Part shown: piece by piece, positions 32,801 through 39,907 of the stretch
Layout: each line of letters opens with the position of its first letter
Numbering within the stretch: the first letter of the stretch is position 1
DNA from: Branchipolynoe longqiensis
Taxonomy: Eukaryota; Annelida; Polychaeta; Phyllodocida; Polynoidae
Assembly (NCBI GenBank): GCA_030323885.1
Contig: CM059193.1
Coordinates: 92,133,990 to 92,197,989 of the forward strand
Direction: 5' to 3'
Length of the DNA stretch: 64,000 nucleotides
Made by a program: the position numbers and the translations under genes
Notes under the pieces: generated by a model
What the model saw: the letters and a program-made list of their open reading frames with translations, nothing else
What the model was told of the DNA's origin: nothing
The model's database searches: none

Positions 32801-34891
32801 GGTTTTTATTTTAATTTTAATTTTGTTCTGGCATGTGATGTAGACGCAATATGTAACCAGATGTGATGGCCGAATGAGTTGAGTGTCCGCCTCCTGTTCT
32901 GGTAGGTTGTGGGATTCAAACTCTTGGATTTGAACCCTGGCCGAGTCAAACCAATGACTTAAAAATGTATATGAAAGTTGAATTTCTGTTAGCCTGATGC
33001 ATTTTTAAAAGTTAAAAAAAGAATCATAAATTTCTTTTAATCAGGGGTGGGCAATTTTTCAGTCACAGGCGGGGACGATCACCAATTTTTGTATTATTTG
33101 GCCTGACTCCTGCAGCCACTGTCTCCAGGTCAGGACCGCTAAGAAACCCTATAGAAAAGTTGCCAGGAAGCTGGGTTATGGATATTGGCACATGCATTTG
33201 AAAGCTAAGGTGCTAAATATATGGTTCAACTGCTATCTATCATGGCCCGGTACTGTTGTTGTGAATAATTGATGAAATCATGTAGATTAGCAGACTTTAA
33301 AAGTAAAATTGAGAGCATTCAGTAGCCATCGTCTTGTTTATTTGTACTTTCATTCTCTACCTTTTCATCAACTCTACTTCAATATAGACAAACAACGTGT
33401 ACAAATATACTGTCTTTCGGTTGTGATAGCCAAGCTTGGAATCATACCAATATCTCGGACGACGGAGTTGGGGACCATTGTTATGTAATAGTGATGCAAT
33501 GTGTGCCCACTCGCTGTGTGACATGGAAATAACTATGTATAAATGTTATGACGCACAGTGACCTGGATTGCGGTCTGGATATTAAGATAGGGTTACTAAT
33601 TACAGGAATGTTCCCTCCATGCACCAGGAAGAGCGCAAAAGGGAGAGGGACATGTCTATTGTTTAATGTAACTGTATGGTGACTACTTGTTGCCACTGGA
33701 TCACTGGGTAAGCACACCCAGCCATTCTGCATACATTAAGGACACCACCTGCCCTGGGGTTGAGTGACATGTGCCCCCTCTTGGGCGCCACCCCTCCCAG
33801 GCTGCAGAGGTGTCTGATTGGCTGGCTGTGTGAGCCCAGTCACCCTTTAACTCCTTGCACTTGCTGGACAGACACACACTGACTCTAGAGATACAAAAGG
33901 AAGCAGTTCACCTCTGAGCTGTGTGTAACACCCATAGGACTTAGGTTCAATGGGCTCAAGGCACTGATTTTGACTGAACAAGCAGAAGCTATGTGGGTCT
34001 GTGTAGCAGGTTGTAAGTGAGTCAGGGTGGCAGGTCACTAGTAGGTGAACAAGAGTTCTAGCAATAAAGCTCAACCTTATCACTGTCAATCTTGCGTGAC
34101 TTGTCTCCCTTTCTTTCTTATGAGTTGTGTTTTGGTATTTAGTGGGGGGAGACTGGCAGACAGTTGCCAGGATCCTCCTGATAGTAGTGAGTATAAGAGG
34201 AGTGACTGCGACGGGCAGCAGTAGATCCTTCAAGTGGATTCTGGAACGAGGAGCTCCACCTATGATCTTTTGTTACCAGCAAGAGTGAGAAACTCTCTTC
34301 TTTTTTTGTGTTAAAGTGTTTTTATTGAATAACATGCTGTCAGTGCTAATGCACTGGTCTTCCAGCCCTAATGATAATTGCCACTACACAGTAAACAAAT
34401 CTACAACAATATAGATAGACAATTAAAGGGAAATAAGCAAAACATCGGTACATGAATGATAGGTAAAGAACAAGATAAGAGAAAACATATGGGAAGGTAA
34501 CTATGTTAGACTAGTATGGTAAGTGTTAATGGGGGGGGGGGGGCGTAACTGATTATCTTTCTAGTGGTAACATACTCATTGAAAGTGATTATGTCATTGA
34601 ACTCATTGAAACTAATTGCGTCTACCTTTTTCTTGGTAGTATCTCAATAAGATGGCTGAGTTCGAGAACTTTAGTAAAATACTAATTGATGGTTAAGCTT
34701 TTGGTCTAGTCCGGAGACACTGGGTTTCCGAATGCTACCTTAGTGGACAGGATGGCAGCGATGAGGAGCAGGTTTCCGAACGTGCCAAAGAAGCAGGCCA
34801 TGAGGAGCATGGAGAAGTAGGGCACCATTGTGCCAATGTTTTCCTTCATGTACAGAATCCCTCCAGCCGTGTCATCTGTAATGTTGCGACC
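11634..34891 (-). CDS. class A GPCR, melatonin/Moody/Tre1-like, eight exons (gene-level entry)
   Basis: Eight minus-strand exons (34891-34739, 32743-32653, 29051-28931, 26649-26560, 23943-23822, 20931-20838, 17667-17511, 11843-11634) join with consistent phases into 345 residues plus a stop; the start is not in these exons. Numbered from the first exon: N-glycosylation site N3-I-T, TM1 with N40, TM2 LAFAD with D68, TM3 with C97, N121-R122-Y123 in place of DRY, TM4 W149, second loop GWGRHGYD with C175 (partner of C97), TM5 P197, TM6 W259-T-P-Y, and TM7 N293-F-F-L-Y297 in place of NPxxY. The cytoplasmic tail is short. The family should be a G-protein-coupled plasma-membrane receptor; NRY and the second loop point to the melatonin/Moody/Tre1 group. 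The ligand is unknown. Introns total over 20 kb and are packed with repeats. Confidence 0.9.
11844..13255. other. GPCR last intron, mostly no feature
   Basis: AT-rich intronic sequence. Near 13195-13240 is a short repeat (GGACCAGGCTAGACCTCCAC) that also occurs near 3585 and, degenerately, near 52385. No other structure seen. Confidence 0.5.
13256..14023 (+). mobile_element. inverted-repeat element with satellite core 2, CACGGTTTGGC arms
   Basis: 5' AACACGGTTTGGCGGCCAT and 3' GGCCAAACCGTGTTA are terminal inverted repeats. The interior is about three tandem satellite monomers. Same structure as 21062-21850. Ends next to TA suggest a Tc1/mariner-type mobiliser (inference). Confidence 0.8.
14038..14362 (+). 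mobile_element. tRNA-derived SINE (family A)
   Basis: The head has an A-box-like GGCCGAATGGGTTAGGGCG and a B-box GGGTTCGAACCC. The conserved body runs through GTGACTGAGTGGGATATCAG and CACAAACAAGTCGGTACCC, ending in GGACnTAAAACnnCAACA in better copies. It is the reference copy for other family A entries. Confidence 0.85.
14519..15120. mobile_element. foldback element, GCCGTGTTCACACGGGC arms
   Basis: Arms TAAGCCGTGTTCACACGGG and CCCGTGTGAACACGGCTCTAA bound about 600 bp. Many internal copies of GATTCG/CGAATC and TGATGCGGAT. It shares a spaced skeleton of short blocks with 6177-6790 although most sequence between them differs. No ORF. Confidence 0.8.
15233..16790 (+). repeat. 82-bp satellite with a 17-bp palindrome in each unit
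   Basis: About 19 units. Each contains the inverted repeat GGTACTACAGTAGTACC, which has arms of 8 bp around one base, and CATATCAGGTGTCCTGT. Subtypes cluster: GAACAGCCAAC units on the left, GGACAACTCTCCATCC in the middle, GGACAACTCTGAAATCAG on the right, with decayed units at the 3' edge. Confidence 0.9.
16915..17165 (-). mobile_element. SINE family A, truncated in its head
   Basis: Reverse-strand copy. The tail is near 16915 (AACATCTAAGGTCATATC) and the tRNA-like head runs into GACTGGGATTCAAACTCCC, where it abuts a different SINE. Confidence 0.75.
17190..17478 (+). mobile_element. SINE family B, mollusc-type tail
   Basis: Contains CCACAACTGGTTCATCAAAG, AAGTGCATATAAAAGACCC and CAATAGCCGATGAT, and ends TTAAATAAAACAAG. 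This tail is, from memory, widespread in mollusc genomes. A second copy is at 47326-47905. It ends about 30 bp from the donor of the GPCR TM6 exon. Confidence 0.7.
17511..17667 (-). CDS. GPCR exon: third intracellular loop and TM6
   Basis: Acceptor CCTAG|GAA and donor CACAG|GTGAGG. It encodes the charged RAATKMRDNSMKLART stretch and TM6 with SWTPY, where Ser replaces the Cys of CWxP. Confidence 0.92.
17755..17855 (-). mobile_element. SINE family C fragment
   Basis: Reverse of a tRNA-like head (AGAGTGGGAATCGAAAACAT and CATTCCAGGCC...ACACCACC), matching better copies at 27598-27795 and 35023-35135. Confidence 0.6.
18103..20060 (-). mobile_element. 5'-truncated LINE (Jockey/CR1-like), 3' end on the left
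   Basis: A minus-strand non-LTR retrotransposon with a T-rich tract on the plus strand at 18103-18134, consistent with the poly-A end, a 3' UTR to 18810, and then the RT domain. The 5' end stops at about 19985 within the RT (before the GFRK.HST motif); the next 75 bp are non-LINE flank. The clade is not resolved by eye. Confidence 0.8.
18810..19985 (-). pseudogene. LINE reverse transcriptase fragment, 5'-truncated
   Basis: Open frame encoding most of a non-LTR RT. It holds QGGFRKYHST just upstream of the listed Met, then AFIDFSKAFDTVDH (catalytic Asp), GVPQGSVLGPLLF and YADD, and a C-terminal thumb region ending HYKRSLKKT. No endonuclease domain remains, so the copy cannot be autonomous even though the surviving frame has no stops. 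Confidence 0.85.
20061..20702 (-). repeat. recent tandem duplication of part of the LINE plus flank
   Basis: Near-identical to 19421-20060. One substitution (CCACTGTG versus CCACCGTG) and a GG insertion (CCTGGTACC versus CCTGGGGTACC) were noticed. It includes both RT sequence and the non-LINE flank, so it arose after the LINE inserted. Confidence 0.9.
20735..20815 (+). mobile_element. LINE 3'-tail fragment
   Basis: GGCTGGAAGACCAGTGCTTC and GCACTGA hairpin sequence followed by an A-rich end. It resembles 23188-23335 (plus) and 34298-34445 (minus). Confidence 0.5.
20838..20931 (-). CDS. GPCR exon: TM5
   Basis: Acceptor GGCAG|GTATC and donor CCT|GTGAGT. It completes Gly, then IATPVFIISISYILIYLHVR with the TM5 Pro and a basic QSKKR start of loop 3. 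Confidence 0.9.
21062..21850 (+). mobile_element. inverted-repeat element with satellite core 2, second copy
   Basis: Arms CATAACACGGTTTGGCGGCC and GGCCAAACCGTGTTATT enclose about three satellite monomers. The inner flanks GGTAAACAAACGCAC and TGTTTACCTATAACC are also partly complementary. It lies about 130 bp from the TM5 exon of the GPCR. Confidence 0.8.
21950..22300 (-). mobile_element. SINE family A
   Basis: Reverse-strand copy with tail (ACTAGAAACAGCTAAGGTCA), body and tRNA-like head including GGGTTCGAACCC. A (CATGT)n run at 22303-22337 follows the head. Confidence 0.8.
22303..22337. repeat. (CATGT)n microsatellite
   Basis: Seven pentanucleotide units next to the SINE head. Confidence 0.9.
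22688..23012 (+). mobile_element. SINE family A
   Basis: Head with GGATAGCCGAATGAGTTGAG and GGGTTCGAACCC, full body, and tail GGACATAAAACAACAACAAA. A G-rich stretch with a poly-G run follows at 23038-23101. Confidence 0.85.
23188..23335 (+). mobile_element. LINE 3'-tail fragment
   Basis: GGGCTGGAAGACCAGTGCAT and GAGCACTGAC followed by AATAAAAACACTTG and an A-rich end; the complement of 34298-34445. No ORF. Confidence 0.55.
23375..23712 (-). mobile_element. SINE family A
   Basis: Tail, body and reverse tRNA-like head (CGACTGGGAATAAAACTGCC to CTACCGATTCGGCCACC). It lies about 110 bp from the GPCR second-loop exon. Confidence 0.8.
23822..23943 (-). CDS. GPCR exon: end of TM4, second extracellular loop, start of TM5
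   Basis: Acceptor CTGCAG|TTT and donor TTG|GTAAGT. It encodes a loop with SPNIWGWGRHGYD and the conserved Cys before LWD, then YTLFVAFV. The WGWGRHGYD..C.W pattern is the strongest subgroup marker. Confidence 0.92.
24075..24425 (+). mobile_element. MITE with GTTGCATAGTCCGATGG ends
   Basis: Interior markers TTGCCAAAATTAATTTTGCA and ACGATCAACCTAATGTATTT, ending CATCGGACTATGCAACTATA. Other copies are at 37642-38174, 43640-43965 and 61108-61465, with fragments at 24960-25135, 40633-40870, 45930-46020 and 61468-61745. Confidence 0.7.
24672..24895 (+). mobile_element. SINE family A head with a different 3' part
   Basis: A tRNA-like head and GAGTCAAACCAATGACTTAC, followed by a tail other than the usual one (GTGGAATGAGGAAGACCAAT). 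The same tail occurs near 27530-27590, so this is a SINE subtype or chimera. Confidence 0.55.
25135..25870 (+). repeat. about 90-bp satellite with GATTA runs
   Basis: About eight units, each opening with a variable number of TTAGA repeats and containing GTATGCTCAGGCCAAGTC and GACTCCACCATCAGGGCCC. Three left-hand units have longer TTAGA runs; the last unit is decayed. Confidence 0.9.
25978..26534. mobile_element. foldback element(s), GGTCACATAGCCGTTAGTGG arms
   Basis: Left arm TTAAGCCCTGGTCACATAGC and right arm GGCTATGTGACGTGGGC. A third, inverted arm copy lies inside near 26216-26245, suggesting a 270-bp element joined to a second derivative. The interior is rich in TACGTTCAACTA and GTTATGGTACG words. 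It ends 25 bp from the GPCR TM4 exon. Confidence 0.7.
26560..26649 (-). CDS. GPCR exon: second intracellular loop and first half of TM4
   Basis: Acceptor CCAG|GTAT and donor TCAG|GTAAG. It completes R-Y, then IHIVHNSYYDRIFTPRN (loop 2) and the start of TM4 with the conserved Trp (ISLWFF). Confidence 0.9.
26700..27022 (-). mobile_element. SINE family A
   Basis: Reverse-strand copy from tail (GTTTACGTCCTAGCAACATC) to head (CCGATTCGGCCACCG). Confidence 0.8.
27030..27262 (+). mobile_element. chimeric SINE: family C 5' part joined to family A 3' part
   Basis: It starts with family C sequence (CTCTCAGGCAAGGAGCCACA, GGGAGCCTAGGC), carries a tRNA-like B box (GGGTTCGAACTGTGACC), then continues in family A (GTCAAACCAATGACTTAC). 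Confidence 0.55.
27268..27530 (-). mobile_element. SINE family A, head truncated
   Basis: Tail and body present; it ends in GTTTGACCCTGCCAGGGT instead of the complete head, followed by the GGAAGACCAATTG tail type. Confidence 0.7.
27598..27795 (-). mobile_element. SINE family C
   Basis: Reverse of a tRNA-like head (GCGGGAATCGAACCCACAT, CATTCCAGGCCGGTGTGCTA, ACACCACCGAGGC) followed by the TGTGGCTCCTTGTCTGAGAG body. Relatives are at 35023-35135, 41085-41245, 42590-42745 and 47930-48560. Confidence 0.7.
28060..28345. mobile_element. foldback element, CCTAGTACACACCTACCG arms
   Basis: Arms TAATGCCTAGTACACACC and GGTGTGTACCAGGCATTA bound 286 bp. The interior has further palindromes (CGCTAGGTGTGCGC with GCGCACACCTAGCG) and a GGGTCGGGTCGGGTCGAGTC run. 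Related to 43190-43490. Confidence 0.8.
28346..28930. other. GPCR intron, no feature except poly-G
   Basis: Unique-looking intronic sequence with a poly-G run at about 28685-28700. No gene or bounded repeat recognised. Confidence 0.5.
28931..29051 (-). CDS. GPCR exon: first loop, TM3 and start of NRY
   Basis: Acceptor CCAG|GTG and donor ACAG|GTAAG. It encodes the loop with HPGMC (disulfide Cys) and TM3 up to SFN plus two bases of Arg; the next exon supplies the rest of NRY. Confidence 0.9.
29833..30163 (-). mobile_element. SINE family A
   Basis: Reverse-strand copy from tail (TTTTACGTCGTGGCAACATC) to head (CTATCGATTCGGCCACCACG). Confidence 0.8.
30195..30396. repeat. (TAA)n and (GAAT)n microsatellites
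   Basis: An ATAATA run at about 30197-30225 and GAATGAATGAATGAATGA at about 30359-30392. Confidence 0.9.
30450..31041 (-). mobile_element. inverted-repeat element with satellite core 2, third arm type
   Basis: Arms ATAGACTACATCACGGTTCC (30450-30469) and GGAACCGTGATGTAGTCTAT (31022-31041) are perfect 20-bp inverted repeats. The left interior holds one reversed satellite monomer (CAATGCATTG near 30722 marks its end). The arm sequence is unrelated to the other core 2 elements. Confidence 0.85.
31070..31543 (-). mobile_element. inverted-repeat element with satellite core 2, fourth arrangement
   Basis: A perfect 35-bp inverted repeat (31070-31104 and 31509-31543, beginning GCGGATTCCGAGGGACAC). 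The interior is two reversed satellite monomers. It lies 28 bp from the preceding element. No coding capacity. Confidence 0.9.
31918..32325 (+). mobile_element. MITE with TAGATAAAAGATTCACCC ends and 9-bp TSD
   Basis: Terminal inverted repeats TAGATAAAAGATTCACCC and GGGGTGAATCTTGTATCTA. Flanking direct repeat CCTCTAGGC at 31909-31917 and 32326-32334, a perfect 9-bp target-site duplication. A 9-bp duplication fits the Mutator-like (MULE) range. Copies are at 57983, 59682 and 60610. Confidence 0.85.
32653..32743 (-). CDS. GPCR exon: TM2
   Basis: Acceptor GCAG|GAG and donor GTCA|GTAAG. It encodes 30 residues with NLAFADLLV (TM2, Asp2.50) and ends one base into a codon, which the next exon completes as Ser. 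Confidence 0.9.
32867..32962 (+). mobile_element. SINE family A head fragment
   Basis: GATGGCCGAATGAGTTGAG and GATTTGAACCCTGGCCGAGT, then GTCAAACCAATGACTT; the body is missing. Confidence 0.65.
33735..34260 (+). repeat. LTR-like repeat, possible solo LTR, copy 1
   Basis: Shares blocks with 44930-45400 in reverse: GTGTCTGATTGGCTG; GGTCACTAGTAGGTG; GCAATAAAGCTCAACC; GTGACTTGTCTCCCTTTC. A polyadenylation-like CAATAAAG followed by a conserved 3' part is typical of LTRs. Coding ORFs over it are not convincing. Ends are not defined. Confidence 0.4.
34298..34445 (-). mobile_element. LINE 3'-tail fragment
   Basis: Reverse complement of 23188-23335: T-rich start, CAGTGCTAATGCACTGGTCT hairpin, AACAATATAGATAGACAATT. 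Confidence 0.55.
34739..34891 (-). CDS. GPCR exon: N-terminal tail and TM1
   Basis: Acceptor TTCAG| and donor AAG|GTAGC, 51 codons, phase 0 at both ends. It contains the NIT sequon and the GTFGN motif of TM1. The frame meets a stop just upstream of the acceptor, so either a further 5' exon exists or translation starts at the internal Met (MKEN) near 34848. Confidence 0.88.
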
Positions 34892-35022
34892 CTGAACACA
34901 GAGAGAGGTCAGAACAGTTCAATGCACAAAGGTGGAGGTACGAGTGGAGGCTAGAGTGGGAGGCTAGAGTGGGAGGCTAGCGTGGGAGGCAGGAGTGGGA
35001 GGCTAGAGTAGGATAAAAGTTG

Positions 35023-35135
35023 TGTTGTGGGGGGTGTTGAAAATGGGAAACATTGCGCCTAGAATGGGAATCGAACCCACATCTCTTGCATTCCGGACCA
35101 GCGCGCTAACCATTACACCACCTAGGCTCCCTGAT
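35023..35135 (-). mobile_element. SINE family C fragment
   Basis: Reverse tRNA-like head: AATGGGAATCGAACCCACAT, GCGCGCTAACCATTACACCA. Confidence 0.65.
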
Positions 35136-35204
35136 TTCTACCACCAAATGTCTGATGACAATGGCATCAATTAATTGACAGACCACTAAAGTCTAGCAAC
35201 ATTG

Positions 35205-36545
35205 AGCCCTGTCAGTACTTTGAGTGTTGACTGTAGATATCCTGATACAGGCTTATAGTTATAGCCTCGCAAGTGAATAAATGATAAGTAATAGATAGCC
35301 TTATAGAGACATATAGCCGACCAACAAGCCTACCAGTAGTGAATAAGTAATAGTTGAGCCTCGACAGTACTTGGATGGGTGACCACCTGGGAATACAAGG
35401 TGACATAGAGTATAATGGACATCCCTATAATGCTTATGGCATACCAAATCAGTAGTGGTTAAGTAATAGTTGAGCCTCGTCAGTACTTGGACGGGTGACC
35501 ACCTGGCAATATGAGGTGCTGTAGACATCCTGATACAGGCTTATATTCTACCAAAGCAGTAGTGAATGAGTAATAGTTGAGCCTGCATGGTGGTGCAGTG
35601 TACTGTTGGATGGGTTGGACCACTCCTGGGATGGATATACAAGGTTGCCCATAGAGACGTCTCTGTGATTAACATGGCTTATAGCCTAATAGATCAGTAG
35701 TGGATAAGTAATAGTTTAACCTTATTAGTACGTGGATGGGTGACTACCCAGGAATACAAGGTGCTATAGACATCCTGATACAGGCTTATTGTCTACCAAA
35801 TCAGTAGTGGATAAGTAATAGTTGAACCTTGTCAGTACTTGGATGGGTGACCACCTGGGAATACAAGGTGCCATAGACGTTCTAATACAGGCTTATAGCC
35901 TAATAAATCAGTAGTGGATAAGTAATAGTTTAACCTTATTAGTATGTGGATGGGTGACTACCCAGGAATACAAGGTGCTAAAGACATCCTGATACAGGCT
36001 TATTGTCTACCAAATCAGTGGTGGATAAGTAATAGTTGAACCTTGTCAGTGCGTGGATGGGTGACTACCTGGGAATACAATGTGCTGTAGACATCCTGAT
36101 AAGGCTTATAGCCTAATAAATCAGTAGTGGATAAGTAATAGTTGAGCCTCGTCAGTACTTGGATGGGTGACCACCTGGGAATACAAGGTGCTGTAGACAT
36201 CCTGATACAGGTTTATAGCCTAATAAATCAGTAGTGGATAAGTAATAGTTTAACCTTATCAGTACGTGGATGGGTGACCACCTGGGAATACAAGGTGCTG
36301 TAGACATCCTGATACAGGCATATAGTCTACTAAATCAGTAGTGGATAAGTAATAGTTTAGCCTCGTCAGTACTTGGAAGGTGACTACCTGGGAATACAAG
36401 GTGCCGTAGACATCCAGATACAGGTTTATAGTCTAATAAATCAGTAGTGGATAAGTAATAGTTTAACCTCGTCAGTACTTGGATGGGTGACCACCTCGGA
36501 TTACAAGCTGCTGTAGACATCCTGGTACAGGATCCTACCAACTCA
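35205..36545 (+). repeat. tandem array of degenerate 5S rRNA-derived units
   Basis: About 11-12 head-to-tail units of about 107 bp. Each has GTCAGTACTTGGATGGGTG, ACCACCTGGGAATACAAGG and TGCTGTAGAC, which match the 3' half of eukaryotic 5S rRNA, preceded by a diverged 5' half (ATCAGTAGTGGATAAGTAAT at the position of GATCACCGAAGTTAAGCAA). Units follow each other with no spacer, unlike normal 5S genes. They are unlikely to encode functional 5S rRNA. The array lies immediately 5' of the GPCR TM1 exon. Confidence 0.85.
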
Positions 36546-36612
36546 GGAGTGGTAGATAATGTAAATTAACTAGGTCCTTCATTACACTGATTGAATTGAC
36601 GCTAACTATGTG

Positions 36613-36925
36613 CAGGGATGAAAGTGGTCTCTGGGGAAAAAAGCGGAAAAGCTGATATTCTCCCATAGGCTTAGCATTGTCAGGGAATCGCGGAAAATTC
36701 CCGGAAATTGGGTTTCATACAAATATGTTTGAAGCACGTATTAGTAGTATACGCTGATCGTGCTGCACCACACATTAGTATATGCTGATGGTGCTGCAGT
36801 GTAAAACAACATATTAGCATACACTTATAGTGCTGCGGCGTTTGAGCACCGTATTAGTATACACTTCTAGCTACAGGAAAAATCCCTGAAATCCGCGAAA
36901 TCGCAGAGATCTTTCATCCCTGTAT
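36613..36925 (+). mobile_element. MITE with CAGGGATGAAAG ends, complete copy
   Basis: CAGGGATGAAAGTGGTCTC at the left and GAGATCTTTCATCCCTGTA at the right. The interior has about four repeats of a 45-bp unit with TATTAGTATACnCT and GTGCTGC. Confidence 0.7.
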
Positions 36926-37023
36926 GTGCAATGTATATATAATAGTTGTGCACTATTTACTCTAATCGTGTCACAAACCTGGGACAGGGCTGATTCCTGC
37001 TCGAGCTTCAGAAGAATTTGCAA

Positions 37024-37590
37024 ATCCATCTTGTCAGGTGTTGGTAGATTGCGGGCTGTTGCAGGAAATACTGAAAATTTAGCACAACTCAGTGGCGGAT
37101 TTAGGGGAGGGGAACGGGGGGCACGTCCCCCCCCCCCCCGGCAGCTAACACCACACAGACATACTGTGAGATGGACATGCCTTTGATAAACCAGTTTGTC
37201 TGCATTGCAGGTAGGTCAGGTAAATTAGAGCGCTAACTGTGGCTCAAACTCACAACCTTCGGCATTCGAGCCCAGCACGCTAACCACTAGGCCAAGCGAC
37301 TCCTTGCTGTAACAATTACTGATAATAAATGCACAATGTATATATGTTGCCGTGCATAAATTACTGTCCTTGTGAGCTCGTGCTCCGGGAGAGCTAAAAC
37401 TTGACAACCTTCACACGTCGGCTATACCTAAAACATTTCTCTCAGGTGCCATGAAATCCCTTCATTTTGGACGTCTGTTTTTGACTAACCTTTGCCACAT
37501 CTACCCCCTTACTTGGCGCTTTGTGCCTCGGACAAGGTTCCCCCAACCGTTAGTCCAACACCTGGATCCGCCCCTGCAACTAAATGTATT
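37024..37590 (+). mobile_element. element with GGCGGATTTAGGGG / GGATCCGCCCCTG ends, copy 1
   Basis: CAGTGGCGGATTTAGGGG near 37089 and CCTGGATCCGCCCCTG near 37580 are inverted termini flanked by CAACT on both sides. A tRNA-like segment (GCTAACCACTAGGCC) is inside. It matches 41279-41870, including 65 bp left of the element, so one is a duplicate of a larger segment. Confidence 0.65.
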
Positions 37591-37641
37591 TACCAAACTA
37601 TTGTCCAATGGAGGACCCTACGGATGTAATGTATAAACACT

Positions 37642-38174
37642 TAAAGCCGCATAGTCTGATGAAAACATCAAATTTTAAAAACCAAAACAATTATCTCGAT
37701 CATAGCTTTGTGCCTGTCTGGACATGTTCTTGCTGGTGTGAAACCTTTATTTGCTCCCTGAGAGAGTGACACTGGTAACTTGCAAAAGCCAGCAGCACTT
37801 CAACACTTTTACAGGCAGCTTTCATGAAATGTTCAAGTAATGAAAGCGGTCTTTGTCGCATCGCGACTGACAGCATGATGATGATGATGATGATGAACTT
37901 AGATCATATACTGGTGCACTTATTGAACATATGTCACCAGGTATAAGGCAATATTGAGATAATTTAATGGAGTCTGTTACTGCAGACGTCTATTGGTCAG
38001 AGTTTTAGCATGCTTGCCAAAATTAGTTTTGGGTGTTTGCACTTATCATATCTCAAAGGTTAGCCATTTAAAATACAAGTTATTTTTAACTGAAGTAAGG
38101 TGGATTATAACGATCAACCTTACATATTTATGTCAGTAAATGACAGAAACTCAAAACCATCGGACTATGCAACT
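37642..38174 (+). mobile_element. GTTGCATAGTCCGATGG-type MITE, with internal insertion
   Basis: Left end AAAGCCGCATAGTCTGATG and right end CATCGGACTATGCAACTTTA. About 200 bp near 37700-37905, including (ATG)n, is absent from other copies. Confidence 0.6.
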
Positions 38175-38886
38175 TTAATCACATATTAATAATTATGTAA
38201 TTATCATGAATTATCTGTCTTTATCATCCTGTTTAGTTTTGTCAGTAACAGGCCTAGAGTTGGTGGGGCCCTGAGCAAGCTGAACTTCCACGCCCAAGTA
38301 TAATTTATAATAATCTATAATCAAACTCAATGTGATAGTTATGAATTCTAAATATTAGCGTACTGTATTCATGGTAGAGAAAGAAAGTGAATCGTGAATT
38401 TAACATGAATTTAATAATAAGTTAAGAAGAATTAAATTATATTTATAACTGAACTTAAATTGTCCCTACTTTATTAGCAGATGCAACATATTAATAATAA
38501 TAATGATGATGATAATAATAATGATGATGATAATCCTAATGATAATGACAATAATGATGGTGATGATAATAATAATAATAATAATAATAATGAGAGTGTA
38601 GCTTTAATAGTAATAAGGCTTGGGTTTTAGACTAATAGATCATATTATGAGAAACCAGTTTTCACAATTTCTTCCTTTAAAAAAGAAAGAATATACCTTC
38701 AAAAGAAAATCTAACTACCTGTTCTATTCATGACTAGAAGATAAGTGCCTCGGCATTGAAACAAATACTTTCTTCACGGGAAGAAATATATTCCCCCTAT
38801 AAAAAAAGAAAAACAACAATAAAGCGGTGAGAAAAGTATTTGAAATAGAGAGCTTTATGGTGATTTCAAATATATGCGCCGACTAA
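38175..38886. other. no gene seen; trinucleotide repeats
   Basis: AT-rich sequence with (AAT/GAT)n runs at about 38490-38592. No gene recognised. Confidence 0.6.
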
Positions 38887-39139
38887 CTATGTCAGAAAAG
38901 ATATCAACCAAGCCCACCTCCTAGTGTCCTGGCGTCCCAGTGGTCCAGTTCCGGATGTGTTGTCTGGCGTCTCCTGTAACCTGCGTCTACTTCCTCCCGC
39001 GCATGCGCAATGAATGACGTCTTTGAGGCATAGCCGGCGCATGCCCATGGTGGCGACTTGAGGAACTAATCGTTCGTCGGCGAACAATGCTGAGGAATGT
39101 TCTTAGTTGGTTGTTGGAGTTTTACGTCCTAATTTAATA

Positions 39140-39412
39140 TCTAAGGTCATATCAATGCAATGCCCAATGACTTCAACATTGATACTTGTCGCTTCCTGGC
39201 CAGGCGTTTGGTATTATTAGGACAGGGCAAGGACTGGTTGGCTCAGTGTCAGGATAATGTGACTGAGTGGGATATCAGGTCATGGTGCTGGTGGCCTGGT
39301 TTCCCAGTGGGGTACTACTATAAAGTGGCCATGATTGTGCACTGTCACAAGTCGGTACCTGTCTTGATACGACCTTAGATGTTGGCAGGACATAAAACTC
39401 CAACAACCAACC
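39140..39412 (+). mobile_element. SINE family A lacking its head
   Basis: Body and tail from TTGATACTTGTCGCTTCCTG to GGACATAAAACTCCAACAAC, preceded by an inverted tail fragment (39115-39150). Confidence 0.75.
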
Positions 39413-39907
39413 AACTACAACTCTGTAGAACTGAAGCACCGATGGTAGAAGGATTTGAGAGAAGAATGGGCAGACATTTGAGAGGACACCCACCAATATA
39501 TGACTTCAGGGCTCCATCGACCTCCATACATGTGCGCACATTTTTTTAAATTTGTTTCCATAACGAGCTGGCATTAGAGGCCGAATAGGGCCAAGATCAA
39601 CGAGAAGAGGATCTGTAAGTTAATCTTAAGTTAAACTGAACCAGCCGCCATTTTTACAAGTGGAAAACACCACCCTGATATGACCTAAGATGTTGCCAGG
39701 AGGTAAAACTCCAACAACCAAAAAAAAAGTGGACAACTTCTTTTGTAGGTGGCAGCACCGATCAGATAACTCAAAGATTAAAGCAACATCCATTCTAATA
39801 AATGGCAGCGGTAATGCATGAAGCGCATAAGGAACAGGTACACAAAGTATTCTTTAATGTCGACATTATACATATATAAAGTAGGCCTTATTGTTCACGT
39901 TATAAAG
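39413..39907. other. no gene seen
   Basis: Holds only a family A tail fragment at about 39677-39718 (GACCTAAGATGTTGCCAGG). Confidence 0.5.

Noticed and set aside
33847..34233. 128-codon minus-strand ORF
   Set aside because: Lies in an LTR-like repeat whose orientation is plus; low-complexity product with no recognisable domain.
35205..36545. Functional 5S rRNA gene cluster
   Set aside because: Only the 3' half is well conserved, units lack spacers and terminators, and units differ from each other.
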